A DNA stretch of 64,000 bases from Flavobacterium sp. HSC-61S13 (GCF_024171535.1 NZ_JALJZV010000004.1:204306-268305); one strand, 5' to 3'. Shown: positions 8,578-17,656, counted from the stretch's first letter. Notes: generated by a model not told the origin, from the letters alone. Numbers and translations are program-made.

Positions 8578-8652
8578 TAAATATGTGATTCGTTGTCCAA
8601 GACAGTCTTAATCTATTTTTTAAGCAAAGGGGAGTCGGATTTGGAGTTTGTG

Positions 8653-8673
8653 GATCGCTGAAAAGCAGTGATC
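8653..8673 (+). other. Small hairpin in the gap between SulP and FAH-family genes
   Basis: GATCGCTG, loop AAAAG, CAGTGATC forms an 8-pair stem with one G-U pair. There is no T-run after it, so termination is unlikely. The rest of the 260-base gap shows no gene. Confidence 0.3.
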
Positions 8674-8837
8674 TAGCGGCTTTAGTCGATTCTCAACTCT
8701 ATTGATACGATGCTTAGTTGGGGTTTGATTTTTGCAAAGCCCTTAAACTTTTGTACATTTACGCATCGAATACGGAAGTATTTCTGAGCTTTAACCAAAG
8801 GCAACAACAATAAATTATAAAAAACGAAAAATTTTAA

Positions 8838-9824
8838 ATGAAATTAGCAACGATACAAAACCAAACTCGTGACGGACAGTTGGTCGTAGTCAATAAAGAA
8901 TTAACTAAAGCAGTAGCGGTTCCGCAAATAGCCCATACAATGCAAATAGCCATCGACAATTGGAAAACGACGGAATCTCTTTTGCAAAGCGTTTATCGCG
9001 ATTTGAACGATAATAAATTAAGTGACGCCTTTGATTTTGATACTACTGTAGTAATGGCTCCGATTCCAAGAGCGTATCATTGGGCGGATGGAAGTGCTTA
9101 TGTCACTCACGTGGAATTGGTAAGAAAAGCGAGAAATGCTGAATTGCCGGAATCTTTTTGGACAGATCCTTTAATGTATATGGGGGCTTCTGATGCTTTT
9201 ATCGGAGCTCAAGATGATATATTAATTGCCGATGAAGCTTGGGGAATTGATTTTGAATCGGAGGTAGCGGTTATTACAGATGATGTTCCTGCAGGAGTAA
9301 ATGCAGAAGAGGCGCTGACGCACATCAAGTTAATCACGATCATCAACGACGTTTCTTTACGTAATTTAATTCCCAACGAATTGTCTAAGCAGTTCGGGTT
9401 TTACCAATCTAAACCTTGGACTTCTTTTGCTCCAGTAGTAGTAACTCCAGATGAATTAGAAGGACAGTGGAAAGAAGGGAAGTTGCATTTACCACTGCAT
9501 TCTACTTTAAACGATCAATTAATTGGCTCGCCAAATGCGGGAGTTGATATGACTTTTAACTTTGGTCAGTTAATTGCGCATGCGGCAAAAACAAGGTCTT
9601 TAATGGCGGGTACGGTAATCGGATCGGGAACTGTAGCCAATCAAGGCAGTGTAGACGGATCTAGTTGTTTGGCTGAGGTAAGATGTTTGGAGATCATCAG
9701 AGACGGAAAACCATCAACACCTTTTATGAGTTTTGGTGACACGATTGAAATAGAGATGAAAGATCCAGCGGGGCAAACTATTTTTGGAAAGATTCGTCAA
9801 AAAGTAACTCAATATATAAAATAA
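8838..9824 (+). CDS. Fumarylacetoacetate hydrolase family protein
   Basis: A 328-residue protein of the FAH superfamily. The metal- and substrate-binding part is recognisable: GIDFESEVAVITDDV, LITIINDVSLRNLIPNEL, SKPWTSFAPVVVTPDEL, and GTVIGSGTVANQGSVDGSSCLAEVRC. Such proteins cleave C-C bonds of beta-diketo acids such as 4-fumarylacetoacetate in tyrosine/homogentisate breakdown. The length fits the shorter bacterial group rather than the 420-residue animal-type enzyme. No homogentisate dioxygenase or maleylacetoacetate isomerase gene is nearby, so the exact substrate is open. A bidirectional terminator follows. Confidence 0.88.
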   Translation: MKLATIQNQTRDGQLVVVNKELTKAVAVPQIAHTMQIAIDNWKTTESLLQSVYRDLNDNKLSDAFDFDTTVVMAPIPRAYHWADGSAYVTHVELVRKARNAELPESFWTDPLMYMGASDAFIGAQDDILIADEAWGIDFESEVAVITDDVPAGVNAEEALTHIKLITIINDVSLRNLIPNELSKQFGFYQSKPWTSFAPVVVTPDELEGQWKEGKLHLPLHSTLNDQLIGSPNAGVDMTFNFGQLIAHAAKTRSLMAGTVIGSGTVANQGSVDGSSCLAEVRCLEIIRDGKPSTPFMSFGDTIEIEMKDPAGQTIFGKIRQKVTQYIK

Positions 9825-9875
9825 CGATCTAAGATCGATTTTTGGAACTCCATAAATCGAAGTGATCCATAAATT

Positions 9876-9911
9876 AAAGGCTAGTTTCTATGTAGAAACT
9901 AGCCTTTTTTA
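9876..9911. terminator. Bidirectional terminator between FAH and DinB-fold genes
   Basis: AAAGGCTAGTTTCTA, loop TG, TAGAAACTAGCCTTT followed by a T-run, with an A-rich flank on the other side. It sits between convergent genes. Confidence 0.9.
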
Positions 9912-9935
9912 TTGGGTATGGCATGGTTTTAAAAA

Positions 9936-10436
9936 CTATTTCCCTTCGGTATCTGCGGTTGGACCGTAGATAGAAGGTAAAGGCACATTTAGCATACGTA
10001 AATACACAGACAGCTGTCCACGGTGGTGGTACCAATGATTTAAGCACCAGCTACGAGCGACTACCGATTTGGGCATGACGCCGAAAATTTGCTCACCACT
10101 GCGCATGGTCCAGTCCTTTCCAAATTCAGCTTCATCCACTTCATTTAGAATCTTGGTGGTATCCATAACATTTTGATCAAAATAGGCTAATAATGCCGCA
10201 TTATCCTTAAAATCTTTAGGTGTAAAATCGCTTTTAGAAAAGTCTAATTCATCTTGAATCAAACATTGATCCCACCAACCCGAAATATCAGCAACATGAC
10301 TATACAATTGTTTTAGTGTCATTGACTTTTCATGGGGTTTAAAATCGTTTTGTTCAAACGGAATCACCGCTAATAACGATCTAGTAGTAGCTGCTTCCTG
10401 CGTGTATTCAGCTAATAGTGCATGACTTAACTTCAT
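9936..10436 (-). CDS. DinB-fold (DinB/DUF664-type) metal-binding protein
   Basis: A 166-residue four-helix-bundle protein of the DinB/YfiT superfamily. The expected metal-binding histidines are present: His47 in LYSHVADISGWW, and His134/His138 in CLNHWYHHRGQLSVYLR, the family's C-terminal signature. Members include damage-inducible proteins of unknown role and bacillithiol or mycothiol S-transferases. No partner gene is nearby to narrow this. It converges on the FAH-family gene. Confidence 0.88.
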   Translation of the reverse strand: MKLSHALLAEYTQEAATTRSLLAVIPFEQNDFKPHEKSMTLKQLYSHVADISGWWDQCLIQDELDFSKSDFTPKDFKDNAALLAYFDQNVMDTTKILNEVDEAEFGKDWTMRSGEQIFGVMPKSVVARSWCLNHWYHHRGQLSVYLRMLNVPLPSIYGPTADTEGK

Positions 10437-10669
10437 CTCAAAATATTTATATTATTGAGCAATGAATATACGTAAAAGTTCGATATAAACTCAGGAAACC
10501 GCGTTAAAAGTCGTGGGGGTATGCTGTAACTCCGGGTTTTTAAGGGGATCTTTTTTATCTATTTTTTTGTGTTTCATTTGTTTTACAATCATTTTAAGGG
10601 TTCATAATCTCAATAGTTTTTATAGGGTATTTCTGGTTTTTTATATCGTCTTATTTTTTACTTCAGTTA

Positions 10670-10734
10670 GTAAGAGTTCTACAATGTCAATTCGTAAGAG
10701 TTCCAAAAATGGTGGTTAGTCTGAGTTCCCAAAA
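10670..10734. repeat. Three imperfect 24-25 base direct repeats
   Basis: GTAAGAGTTC starts at about 10670 and again at 10694, and a diverged copy GTCTGAGTTC at 10719. Each is followed by a similar YMMAAAATG-like segment. They lie in the 318-base gap between the DinB-fold gene and the next minus-strand gene; no credible gene is present there. Confidence 0.5.
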
Positions 10735-10754
10735 TGCGGTTTTATTTTTGAGAA

Positions 10755-11363
10755 TCAGACGTTGAGAACGTTACAGCTATTCTTTTTCTTTCGAATTTGA
10801 AATCCAATCATGAGTCCTGGAATTAGGCAACTACACAGTATTCCGACCGCGGATAATAGATATTGGAGGGATAATTCCATCGCTGGGATTATGGCCGATA
10901 GTATTATAGTGAGCAGTCCTCCGATCATCAATGGGGTAAATTTGACGGTACCTCCAGTGATAAAGGACGCTAATCCGAATAATAATACAGTAAGGGCCAA
11001 ATATAAATCCGCTTGATAGATTACATTGTTGGCTAGCCAACTAATGACTCCAAGTATGGCACCACCCCAACTATACATAAAAAGCCTTTGATTGGTTGTG
11101 GTGGGTTGATCTGTTTTGTCGGTTTTTCGACTAAATAGAATCGACAATACAGCTCCTATCGGGAATAGTAAAACTAAATAATATTGTACGTCTTCCAGTA
11201 TGGGGAATTGTTTAGCGAGATAAAGAAATCCGTAAAACACAAATAGGATAATTCCCCATAATATTAAAAATAGATGTGTGTTGGCCGTTTGTTCTTTGAG
11301 TTGTTCTAACGGTTGATTCATTGGATTTGAATTCCCTTCGGAATTGATCTGCTCCTTGTTCAT
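10755..11363 (-). CDS. Membrane protein of unknown function
   Basis: A 202-residue protein with a polar N-terminus (NSEGNSNPMNQPLEQLKEQT) and then about six hydrophobic helices. A short charged loop RKTDKTDQPTTTNQR separates helices 2 and 3, and the C-terminal tail RKKKNS is basic, so it probably faces the cytoplasm. I do not recognise a named domain. It is flanked by gene-poor sequence on both sides and has no obvious operon partner. Confidence 0.75.
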   Translation of the reverse strand: MNKEQINSEGNSNPMNQPLEQLKEQTANTHLFLILWGIILFVFYGFLYLAKQFPILEDVQYYLVLLFPIGAVLSILFSRKTDKTDQPTTTNQRLFMYSWGGAILGVISWLANNVIYQADLYLALTVLLFGLASFITGGTVKFTPLMIGGLLTIILSAIIPAMELSLQYLLSAVGILCSCLIPGLMIGFQIRKKKNSCNVLNV

Positions 11364-11864
11364 AATATAGCTTTTTTACAGTTAATTACTAAAATCGGCG
11401 AGTTATTTACAAGAGGTTGACCAAACAGCGAAATGGCTATAGTGTAGAAGTTGCCATAGTAGGATTTGAATTATAAAAGGCTCATATCCAGACCTAAAAA
11501 AAGCTATTTGGACTTAAATGTTTTTTCTTGAAATAAAAATAAACTACTTTTTTTTAAAATACAAATGTTTTTTTTGAAGTTTTTTAAATTTAACATTTAT
11601 AAGGAATTGGGGGTTATTTATGTTGTCGTTTTAAAGGTGTCAACTGTTTTTTTTGGAGCGGCTTAGTGTCATAAAAATTGTTTACATTGGTTGAGGTAAA
11701 ACAAGACGGAAAAGATTCTAACTCATAAGTTAACAGAAAGTCGGAGTTTCTTTTTGACTTAAGTTGGTTTCGATTGTCGCGGAATTGCTTTGGTGATCAA
11801 AAGATTGGTAGATAATATTTTATTGATAAGAAAATAATAAATACAAAAGTGAACTACATTTAGT
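11364..11864. other. 500-base AT-rich gap
   Basis: Nothing I can support as a gene or RNA. It holds long T- and A-runs and must contain the divergent promoters of the genes at 11363 (minus) and 11865 (plus), but no clean TAnnTTTG with a spaced TTTG stands out. Confidence 0.5.
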
Positions 11865-13061
11865 ATGAAATCAAAAGGCACCATTCTAGTACTTATGCTG
11901 ATTTTAATTTCTGGTTGCGATTTCGCGTTTACTAGAAATTGGACAGATAATAAATTGCGGAATATACTTGTTGGTGATTGGGAACTTATTATTGAGGAGG
12001 AGAATGCCTCAACTGATATTCCTCCACCTTTATATTCTCGTGTACCTGACGGAATGAGTATTACCTTGGATAGTATCGATTTGTATCTAGGTTTTTTTGG
12101 AGAACATTTGGATACAGTTGGTCAACGGTTTAGAAGGAAATATCTGGGCAGTAAATTGCCTTATAAAACAATTCAGGATAGTATTTTTGTGCGAAATCCA
12201 ATTGATGGAAATAGGATTTTTAAGTGGAAATTTGTTGATTTAAAGCACGATACTTTACACTTGGCAATCGGGGGTGATGAAGTTCTGAGTTATAAGAGAA
12301 GAAAAGTAATTGCTGATAGTAGTATAGCATTTGATCAAGTGATTTATTCGAGCTCGGGCTGTTATGGATCATGTCCCATACTAGATATCTCTATTGATAA
12401 TAAGGGTAATGTACTTTTTCAAGGTGAAGGCTATGTAGAAAATTTGGGATTCTTTAGTTCAAAGCTGGACGTAGAAACCAAAAATTATATTTTTAATAAG
12501 TTTAAGCAGGCAACAGTTCTGGACCTTCAAGACGAGTATTTCGCTAATCACACAGATGCGGAAACCATAACGACTACATTTGTCAAAAGTGGGAAAATTG
12601 TAAAGACGGTGAATGATTATGGGAAGGAGGGGCCTAAAGAATTGATTTGGGCCTATACTACAATAGCGCACATTTATAGTCAGATTGCATTGAGTAGTAT
12701 TCCAGCAGATGAACCATTTTATCCGAAATTACATTATTTCGTATTTAAAAAATCCGATTATTCTTTACCCTTAGAAAAATCTGAAAGTTTTTATTTATGG
12801 ACAGAGCTTAAAAAATCAAGAGAAACGACGCAACAATTTGTACCGTTATACGATTTATCTTTTAATCCAAATAACACGTATTGGGGGGCTGATCCCAATG
12901 AGAATCGCGTACATAAATACACTATAAAATCAATTACAACAGATGGTAAATTGTATAAATTTGATTTTGAGGAAGGGAAAACAATTACTTATGATTTGGG
13001 GTATAATTTTATAGATAGAAATTTTAAAGGAGTCAATTTTAGCCATTTGAATTCATTCTAG
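11865..13061 (+). CDS. Lipoprotein with DUF6438-like CYGSCP domain
   Basis: A 398-residue protein with a lipoprotein signal peptide (LILISGC, Cys18). An N-terminal part (about 25-145) contains GDWELIIEEE, which resembles the start of lipocalin-like domains. From about residue 155, QVIYSSSGCYGSCPILDISI followed by GNVLFQGEGYVENLGFFSS matches what I know as DUF6438, a domain of unknown function with a conserved CYGxCP motif. The C-terminal part (280-398) is not recognised. It is probably anchored in the outer membrane. Single gene. Confidence 0.75.
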   Translation: MKSKGTILVLMLILISGCDFAFTRNWTDNKLRNILVGDWELIIEEENASTDIPPPLYSRVPDGMSITLDSIDLYLGFFGEHLDTVGQRFRRKYLGSKLPYKTIQDSIFVRNPIDGNRIFKWKFVDLKHDTLHLAIGGDEVLSYKRRKVIADSSIAFDQVIYSSSGCYGSCPILDISIDNKGNVLFQGEGYVENLGFFSSKLDVETKNYIFNKFKQATVLDLQDEYFANHTDAETITTTFVKSGKIVKTVNDYGKEGPKELIWAYTTIAHIYSQIALSSIPADEPFYPKLHYFVFKKSDYSLPLEKSESFYLWTELKKSRETTQQFVPLYDLSFNPNNTYWGADPNENRVHKYTIKSITTDGKLYKFDFEEGKTITYDLGYNFIDRNFKGVNFSHLNSF

Positions 13062-13185
13062 TAGTTTAGTGTTCTTGTAAAACCAAAATTCCGTAATGGA
13101 ATTGTATACTGTTTAACTATATCTTAGACAGCGTATTTAAGAGATTTATAAATATAAATTAGATACAACTCTAAAGTTTAAAGTA

Positions 13186-13947
13186 TTGGAAATAAAAGAA
13201 AAAAACGGACATTGGATTCGATTAGGGGTTTTTCTGATCACCGCAGTCATATTGTCAAACATCTTTAGGTTTGATTGGTTAGGAATCAAAGTGCTTTTGG
13301 AAAAACTGCCGGTTTGGATTTACTTACCGCTTTGGGTGTTTCTAGAGGGTAGCGGTGTGTTTATAGGCGCTTTAATCGGACTGTATCTATTGCGCAAAGA
13401 GCGAAAAACGGAGTTTTCTTTTTTTGGAACCTCCCGATCAAAAGCGTTGTTGATGTCGGTGATTCCCGTTGTTTTATTGGGAGTGATTGGAGTGAAAAAC
13501 GAATACGGGATTCAGGAAAATGCCTATGGATTGCTGGCTGTTGTGGCCAGTTTAATATACTGTGTCATGGAGGAATATGGTTGGCGCGGTTATTTGCAGG
13601 AAGAATTAAAAGAACTACAACCGCTAAAACGCTATTTATTAATCGGTTTCCTTTGGTATGTTTGGCATTTGTCGTTTCTCACAACAGCAACCGTATATGA
13701 AAATCTGTTTTTTTTGCTGATGTTGCTGATCGGAAGTTGGGGGATAGGGCAGGTAGCGGTCTCTACCAAATCCATATTAGCTAGTGCCTGTTTTCACTTA
13801 GTGGTGCAAATCATGATGTTTAATTCGCTAATCAAAAATGGACTTGATGGCACTCAAAAATTAATCGTTTTGGGGGTTTCCGTCTTTTTGTGGATCATCA
13901 TACTGGGCAAATGGAAGAAAGATTATTCACAAAGAGAAAATTTGTAG
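13186..13947 (+). CDS. CPBP family intramembrane metalloprotease, TTG start
   Basis: The 253-residue protein has about eight hydrophobic helices and the motifs of the CPBP/Abi (Rce1-like) family: EEYGWRG with Glu129-Glu130 and Arg134, FLWYVWH with His161, and FHLVVQ with His204. The last motif usually reads HxxxN or HxxxB; here the fifth position is Gln. No ATG is available before residue 90, so the start is the TTG at 13186, with the frame coding from there. CPBP proteins act in prenyl-protein processing in eukaryotes and in bacteriocin immunity or regulated proteolysis in bacteria. A Crp-type regulator and an MFS exporter follow on the same strand. Confidence 0.85.
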   Translation: MEIKEKNGHWIRLGVFLITAVILSNIFRFDWLGIKVLLEKLPVWIYLPLWVFLEGSGVFIGALIGLYLLRKERKTEFSFFGTSRSKALLMSVIPVVLLGVIGVKNEYGIQENAYGLLAVVASLIYCVMEEYGWRGYLQEELKELQPLKRYLLIGFLWYVWHLSFLTTATVYENLFFLLMLLIGSWGIGQVAVSTKSILASACFHLVVQIMMFNSLIKNGLDGTQKLIVLGVSVFLWIIILGKWKKDYSQRENL

Positions 13948-14115
13948 TAGTAGGTTTGGGGCGTAAATGATACGATTTAATAGATTCCTAGAAAGGAATA
14001 GACCGAAATTATTTATATTTACCCTATATGTACATCTAATCAACCTTAATTTCATTTCTTTGAGATGGTAATTTCGGTTTTTCTTATGAAACCTGAGCCG
14101 ATACAATTCCAAATT

Positions 14116-14667
14116 ATGCAATCATTCTTGTCGATTTTCTGTGATAAATATGGCGTTTCTCCTGATTTGGTCAGCCTACTGCTGTCGAGGATGGAGAAGA
14201 GAACCTTTGGTCGTCACGAAATGGTTGTGGGAGTTCAAGAGCGGCAACAGAATTATTATATCATTGTTGAAGGAGTTTGGCGGGGCTATAGTATTTTGGA
14301 TGGAGAGGAAAGAACCTTATGGTTTGAGCGTTATGGAGATATCCTTTATTCGGAGGTGTCCAAAGACTATATCATTGAATCCATTTCGGATAGTTCGGCT
14401 TACGTAATTTCCAAAGTAGAGTTGGATGCCTTTTGTGTGGAATCTCACGAAATATCCAATGTAATTCGCCGGGTTTTAGAGCAATACTATTTTGAAATCA
14501 CGCGCTGGTTAATCATGTTGTGTCAACCTACAGCCAGACAAAGATATTTAACGGTATTGCAAAGTGATCCTGAAGTCTTTCAAATGGTTCCTCAAAAATA
14601 TATTGCATCCTGCCTTGGAATGACTCCACAATCTTTAAGTCGTATTCGCCGACAAATCGTCAAGTAA
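14116..14667 (+). CDS. Crp/Fnr-family transcriptional regulator
   Basis: From ATG 14116 this gives 183 residues, the usual length for the Bacteroidota Crp group; in-frame ATGs at 14065 and 14086 are possible. An N-terminal cyclic-nucleotide-binding-like barrel is seen (FGRHEMVVGVQERQQNYYIIVEGVWRGYSI), with the DNA-binding helix-turn-helix near the end (KYIASCLGMTPQSLSRIRRQI). The arginine that binds cAMP in E. coli CRP is not evident, which is common in this branch. It lies between the CPBP protease and an MFS exporter; the exporter starts 79 bases after it and is a likely target. Confidence 0.85.
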   Translation: MQSFLSIFCDKYGVSPDLVSLLLSRMEKRTFGRHEMVVGVQERQQNYYIIVEGVWRGYSILDGEERTLWFERYGDILYSEVSKDYIIESISDSSAYVISKVELDAFCVESHEISNVIRRVLEQYYFEITRWLIMLCQPTARQRYLTVLQSDPEVFQMVPQKYIASCLGMTPQSLSRIRRQIVK

Positions 14668-14712
14668 TTATCGAAGTTACCAATTGTTCATCAATTTATT
14701 TTTTTGAGCGTT

Positions 14713-14720
14713 TATTTTTG
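14713..14720 (+). promoter_or_regulatory. -7 element of the MFS exporter gene
   Basis: TATTTTTG, a perfect TAnnTTTG, 26 bases before the ATG at 14747. The exporter can therefore be transcribed separately from the Crp-type gene. Confidence 0.55.
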
Positions 14721-14746
14721 CAAGATAAATGTATTAAGGACTAAAA

Positions 14747-15979
14747 ATGATGGAAACAAGTATGGGAATGAACAACTGGAAATCAAAATTTGCAGTTATT
14801 TGGACAGGGCAGCTATTTTCTATTTTGAGCAGCTATATAGCTCAATTTTCGGTGGTTTTATGGATTGGTATGGAAACCGGTTCTGCTACAGCATTAGCAT
14901 ACGCAGCCATAGCCGGTTTATTACCTCAAATACTATTAGGTCCTTTTGCAGGGGTATTCATCGATCGATGGAGTCGTAAATGGACCATGATTGGAGCCGA
15001 CTTATTTGTAGCATTTTGCTCTGCCGTGATCGCATTTTGTTTTTATTTGAATGTGGTAGAAATGTGGTCGCTGTATATACTCTTGATGTTTAGATCTGTG
15101 GGGAGCGCTTTTCATGCGCCCGCCATGAAATCGGCTATCCCTCTATTAGCGCCCCAATCTGCCTTGGTACGTGTGGCTGGAATCAATGAAATTATACAGT
15201 CGATATCGATGATTTGCGGACCCATATTGGGCGCTGTTTTTCTTTTGAACTTTGGCATGAGTACAGTGATGTTATTGGACGTTTTAGGTGCTCTTATAGC
15301 CAGTACGTCCTTATTGTTTGTAAGTATACCCAGTGTCGTCAAAGCAAGTAAATCCACCAAGAGTGTGTTGTATGATATGAAAGAAGGTGCCTTGGTGATT
15401 TGGAGAAATAGGGGCATGAGGTGGTTGATGCTTTCTGAAGTGGTGGTCAATTTTTTCGTTATGCCTATAGTAGCCGTAATGCCACTGATGACTTTGCAGT
15501 ACTTTAAGGGGTCGGCCTATCAGGTCAGTTTGGTCGAAGGAGTTTACGGAATAGGATTGCTTATCGGTGGTGTTTTACTAAGTATCTGGAATCCGAAAAT
15601 AAGAAAAAGTACTCTAATTATCTGCGGATTGTTTGGATTGGGTATTGTATTGGCTGTCTGTGGTGTATTGCCGTCAACCTATTTTACGGTTTTTGTGGTC
15701 TTAACGATTTTTCAAGGCTTGGCGGTACCCCTTTTTACGGGTCCATTTACCGTGCTTATTCAAACACAATTTAAAAGTGAATACCTAGGACGGGTTTTTG
15801 CGCTGTTTGGTAGTGTAAGCCAATTGCCTGCTATGATTGGATTGCTTTTTGCTGGTTTTATAGCCGATGATATAGGTGTGGAAAAATTGTTTCTTTTTGG
15901 AGGGCTGGTTCTTGCAATAATCGGAATAGGGCTGATTTTTATTCCGTCCGTGCAACAATTGGAACAAAAGGCATCGTAA
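14747..15979 (+). CDS. MFS transporter, macrolide-efflux (Mef-like, DHA3) type
   Basis: A 410-residue inner-membrane exporter with 12 predicted helices. The loop between helices 2 and 3 reads GPFAGVFIDRWSRKWTMIGADL, close to the GxxxDRxxRK motif in MefA-type drug exporters of the DHA3 family. A second ATG at 14768 (MNNWKSKFAVIWTGQ) would remove seven residues. Substrate cannot be told from sequence; macrolide resistance should not be assumed. It follows a Crp-type regulator and ends at a bidirectional terminator. Confidence 0.88.
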   Translation: MMETSMGMNNWKSKFAVIWTGQLFSILSSYIAQFSVVLWIGMETGSATALAYAAIAGLLPQILLGPFAGVFIDRWSRKWTMIGADLFVAFCSAVIAFCFYLNVVEMWSLYILLMFRSVGSAFHAPAMKSAIPLLAPQSALVRVAGINEIIQSISMICGPILGAVFLLNFGMSTVMLLDVLGALIASTSLLFVSIPSVVKASKSTKSVLYDMKEGALVIWRNRGMRWLMLSEVVVNFFVMPIVAVMPLMTLQYFKGSAYQVSLVEGVYGIGLLIGGVLLSIWNPKIRKSTLIICGLFGLGIVLAVCGVLPSTYFTVFVVLTIFQGLAVPLFTGPFTVLIQTQFKSEYLGRVFALFGSVSQLPAMIGLLFAGFIADDIGVEKLFLFGGLVLAIIGIGLIFIPSVQQLEQKAS

Positions 15980-16031
15980 CTAGTGATTTATTTGGGTAGT
16001 AAAACTATAGTTCGATAAATCTTAAAAAGGT

Positions 16032-16071
16032 AAAAAGCTAAGCTTCGAATTGGTTCGGGGCTTAGCTTTTA
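16032..16071. terminator. Bidirectional terminator between MFS and XRE genes
   Basis: AAAAAGCTAAGC and GCTTAGCTTTT form the stem around a 15-base loop with A-run and T-run flanks. The flanking genes converge. Confidence 0.8.
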
Positions 16072-16102
16072 ATTTATTATAGTAGGTGTTTGTCGCAAAA
16101 AA

Positions 16103-16510
16103 CTATTTGTTCTCCAATAATTTTTCCAGTCGCGCCATCATCGTTTCTTTTTCCGCTAACATCCGCTCGTATAACGCGATTTTCTGATCGTGTAATTCGA
16201 TGATCTTTTCAACGGGATTGATGTTTTGTATATTAAAACCGTTGTTGTTCACGGCATTGTCAGAAAAATTACAAGAGATGTTGTAAATAGCCTGTTCCTC
16301 ATCAAAGTTTTGAAACGCTTCTACCGGAATTTTTAAAACGGCTGATATTTGTTGTAACAACGGCACCTCGATATGCTCTTTTTGTTCGAGTAGCGAAATT
16401 TTCTTTTGGTTCCAATCGTCACCCAAATCAAAGGCCAATACTTCTTGTTTGATGCCGAGCATTTCTCTAAATCGCTTAACGTTTCTTCCTTGATGTATTT
16501 TGTGTTCCAT
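16103..16510 (-). CDS. XRE-family helix-turn-helix regulator with C-terminal coiled coil
   Basis: A 135-residue protein. Residues about 8-65 are an HTH_3/XRE domain (GRNVKRFREMLGIKQEVLAFDLG, then KKISLLEQKEHIEVPLLQQIS). Residues about 100-133 are a heptad-like helix (VEKIIELHDQKIALYERMLAEKE), likely for dimerisation. Such orphan regulators are common in Bacteroidota, often responding to unknown stress. It is divergent from the 205-residue unknown gene, about 350 bases apart. Confidence 0.85.
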   Translation of the reverse strand: MEHKIHQGRNVKRFREMLGIKQEVLAFDLGDDWNQKKISLLEQKEHIEVPLLQQISAVLKIPVEAFQNFDEEQAIYNISCNFSDNAVNNNGFNIQNINPVEKIIELHDQKIALYERMLAEKETMMARLEKLLENK

Positions 16511-16857
16511 AACAGTGAATTGGTTTAGAAAGGCTCAAAGATAAAGCCATTGGTTGACAAGTATACGGATAAAGTTAAAAAAATATCTGATAAATTATCC
16601 GATTTTAAGCATAAATTATCCCTTTCTCTTCGAGAGGAGCTTGGTATAAGAGATTTTATCAAAAATCGAGTTGATTGTTGTTTTTTATGAGAAAATTTTT
16701 ACTTTTATGGGTAGTTGATTGAGGTGGTGTTTTTTTTATCAGAAGTTTTTTTCCTTTTAATGAGTTGAAAATCAATATTCAATTTGGTGATTTATACGAT
16801 TCGGCATAAACTATCCAATCAGGACTTTTTATTTTTAGAAAACTAAAATTTTATGAT
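16511..16857. other. Intergenic region between XRE gene and unknown gene
   Basis: No gene seen. It carries repeated TAAATTATCC-like segments (about 16590-16623: GATAAATTATCCGATTTTAAGCATAAATTATCC contains two copies) near the XRE start, which may be operator half-sites for the divergent regulator. Confidence 0.35.
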
Positions 16858-17475
16858 ATGGATGATGATAGAAAAAATAAGCCAAATCGCCGTTTAATTC
16901 AAACTGTCGAACAACTCAAAGCCATCTTCAATTGGGTCTTTGAAGATATAAATTACTTACACCACGGCATTTTTCAGTTGTTGGATATTATGAATGATCC
17001 GGTGATATCGGATTTGTTTGATCAGTATCCGCAACTGTTGGAAAAATACGAATTAGACGAATTGCTATCCGGCAAGGTTCCCATCGAATACACCGATATT
17101 GAAGAAGTGCAACGCGCAGCTTTGTTGGGAGCCTTACAATCGTTAATTCTCTGTGGTCAACAGCTCTATAGTTCAGGGCAGCTCCAATGTGCTGTTATAG
17201 ACAACGATCACATTGATGTCAGAATGCTGCGGTTTGTGGTGCGATCTGTGCCGTTGGCCGATTTGCTAAAGAGCTTGGAGCAACTGCTGTGTTTTGTTGT
17301 CGGTGCGGGCTATTATAAGACTTTTGTCGATCAATTGTCGGATGGAAACAACAGCGCTTTAGCTTCAGTGACCCATCCAAAAGAGTATTATCAAGTGATG
17401 ATGTGGTTTGGTATGGTTCGTTCGTTTTTGGATGGAGTTGGCTTTTGGCTTGCTACGGATCAGCGGTCTTCTTAG
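16858..17475 (+). CDS. Hypothetical protein, 205 residues
   Basis: No domain is recognised. The protein is acidic and helical in look: a polar N-terminus (MDDDRKNKPNRR), then mixed amphipathic and hydrophobic segments such as AALLGALQSLILCGQQLY and LLKSLEQLLCFVVGAGYYKTF. There is no signal peptide and no clear membrane helix. It is divergent from the XRE regulator, which makes that regulator a possible controller. It ends at a bidirectional terminator. Confidence 0.7.
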   Translation: MDDDRKNKPNRRLIQTVEQLKAIFNWVFEDINYLHHGIFQLLDIMNDPVISDLFDQYPQLLEKYELDELLSGKVPIEYTDIEEVQRAALLGALQSLILCGQQLYSSGQLQCAVIDNDHIDVRMLRFVVRSVPLADLLKSLEQLLCFVVGAGYYKTFVDQLSDGNNSALASVTHPKEYYQVMMWFGMVRSFLDGVGFWLATDQRSS

Positions 17476-17590
17476 TGAGTAAATGGAACTTAGTTATGGG
17501 TGTACGGTATTTTCCTGTTTAATTCGTCTAAGAATATGAAGATGATACGTTTTAAAAAAACAGTTATGCTGGATGATTGATAAATACTAC

Positions 17591-17623
17591 AAAAGGCTGC
17601 CCCGATTAGGGGACAGCCTTTTG
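17591..17623. terminator. Bidirectional terminator
   Basis: AAAAGGCTGYCCC and GGGGACAGCCTTTT pair around a short ATTA-type loop, with one G-U or mismatch position. It lies between convergent genes ending at 17475 and 17657. Confidence 0.85.
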
Positions 17624-17656
17624 TATGATGGTTTTATAGTGAGAATTTTTAAAGTT

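Noticed and set aside
10513..10719. 68-residue plus-strand frame
   Set aside because: Overlaps direct repeats in a gap, has no recognisable features and AT-rich composition.
14747..15979. Calling the MFS transporter a macrolide-resistance gene (mef)
   Set aside because: Only the general Mef/DHA3 motif is seen; there is no adjacent ABC-F (msr) gene or other resistance context, so substrate is left open.
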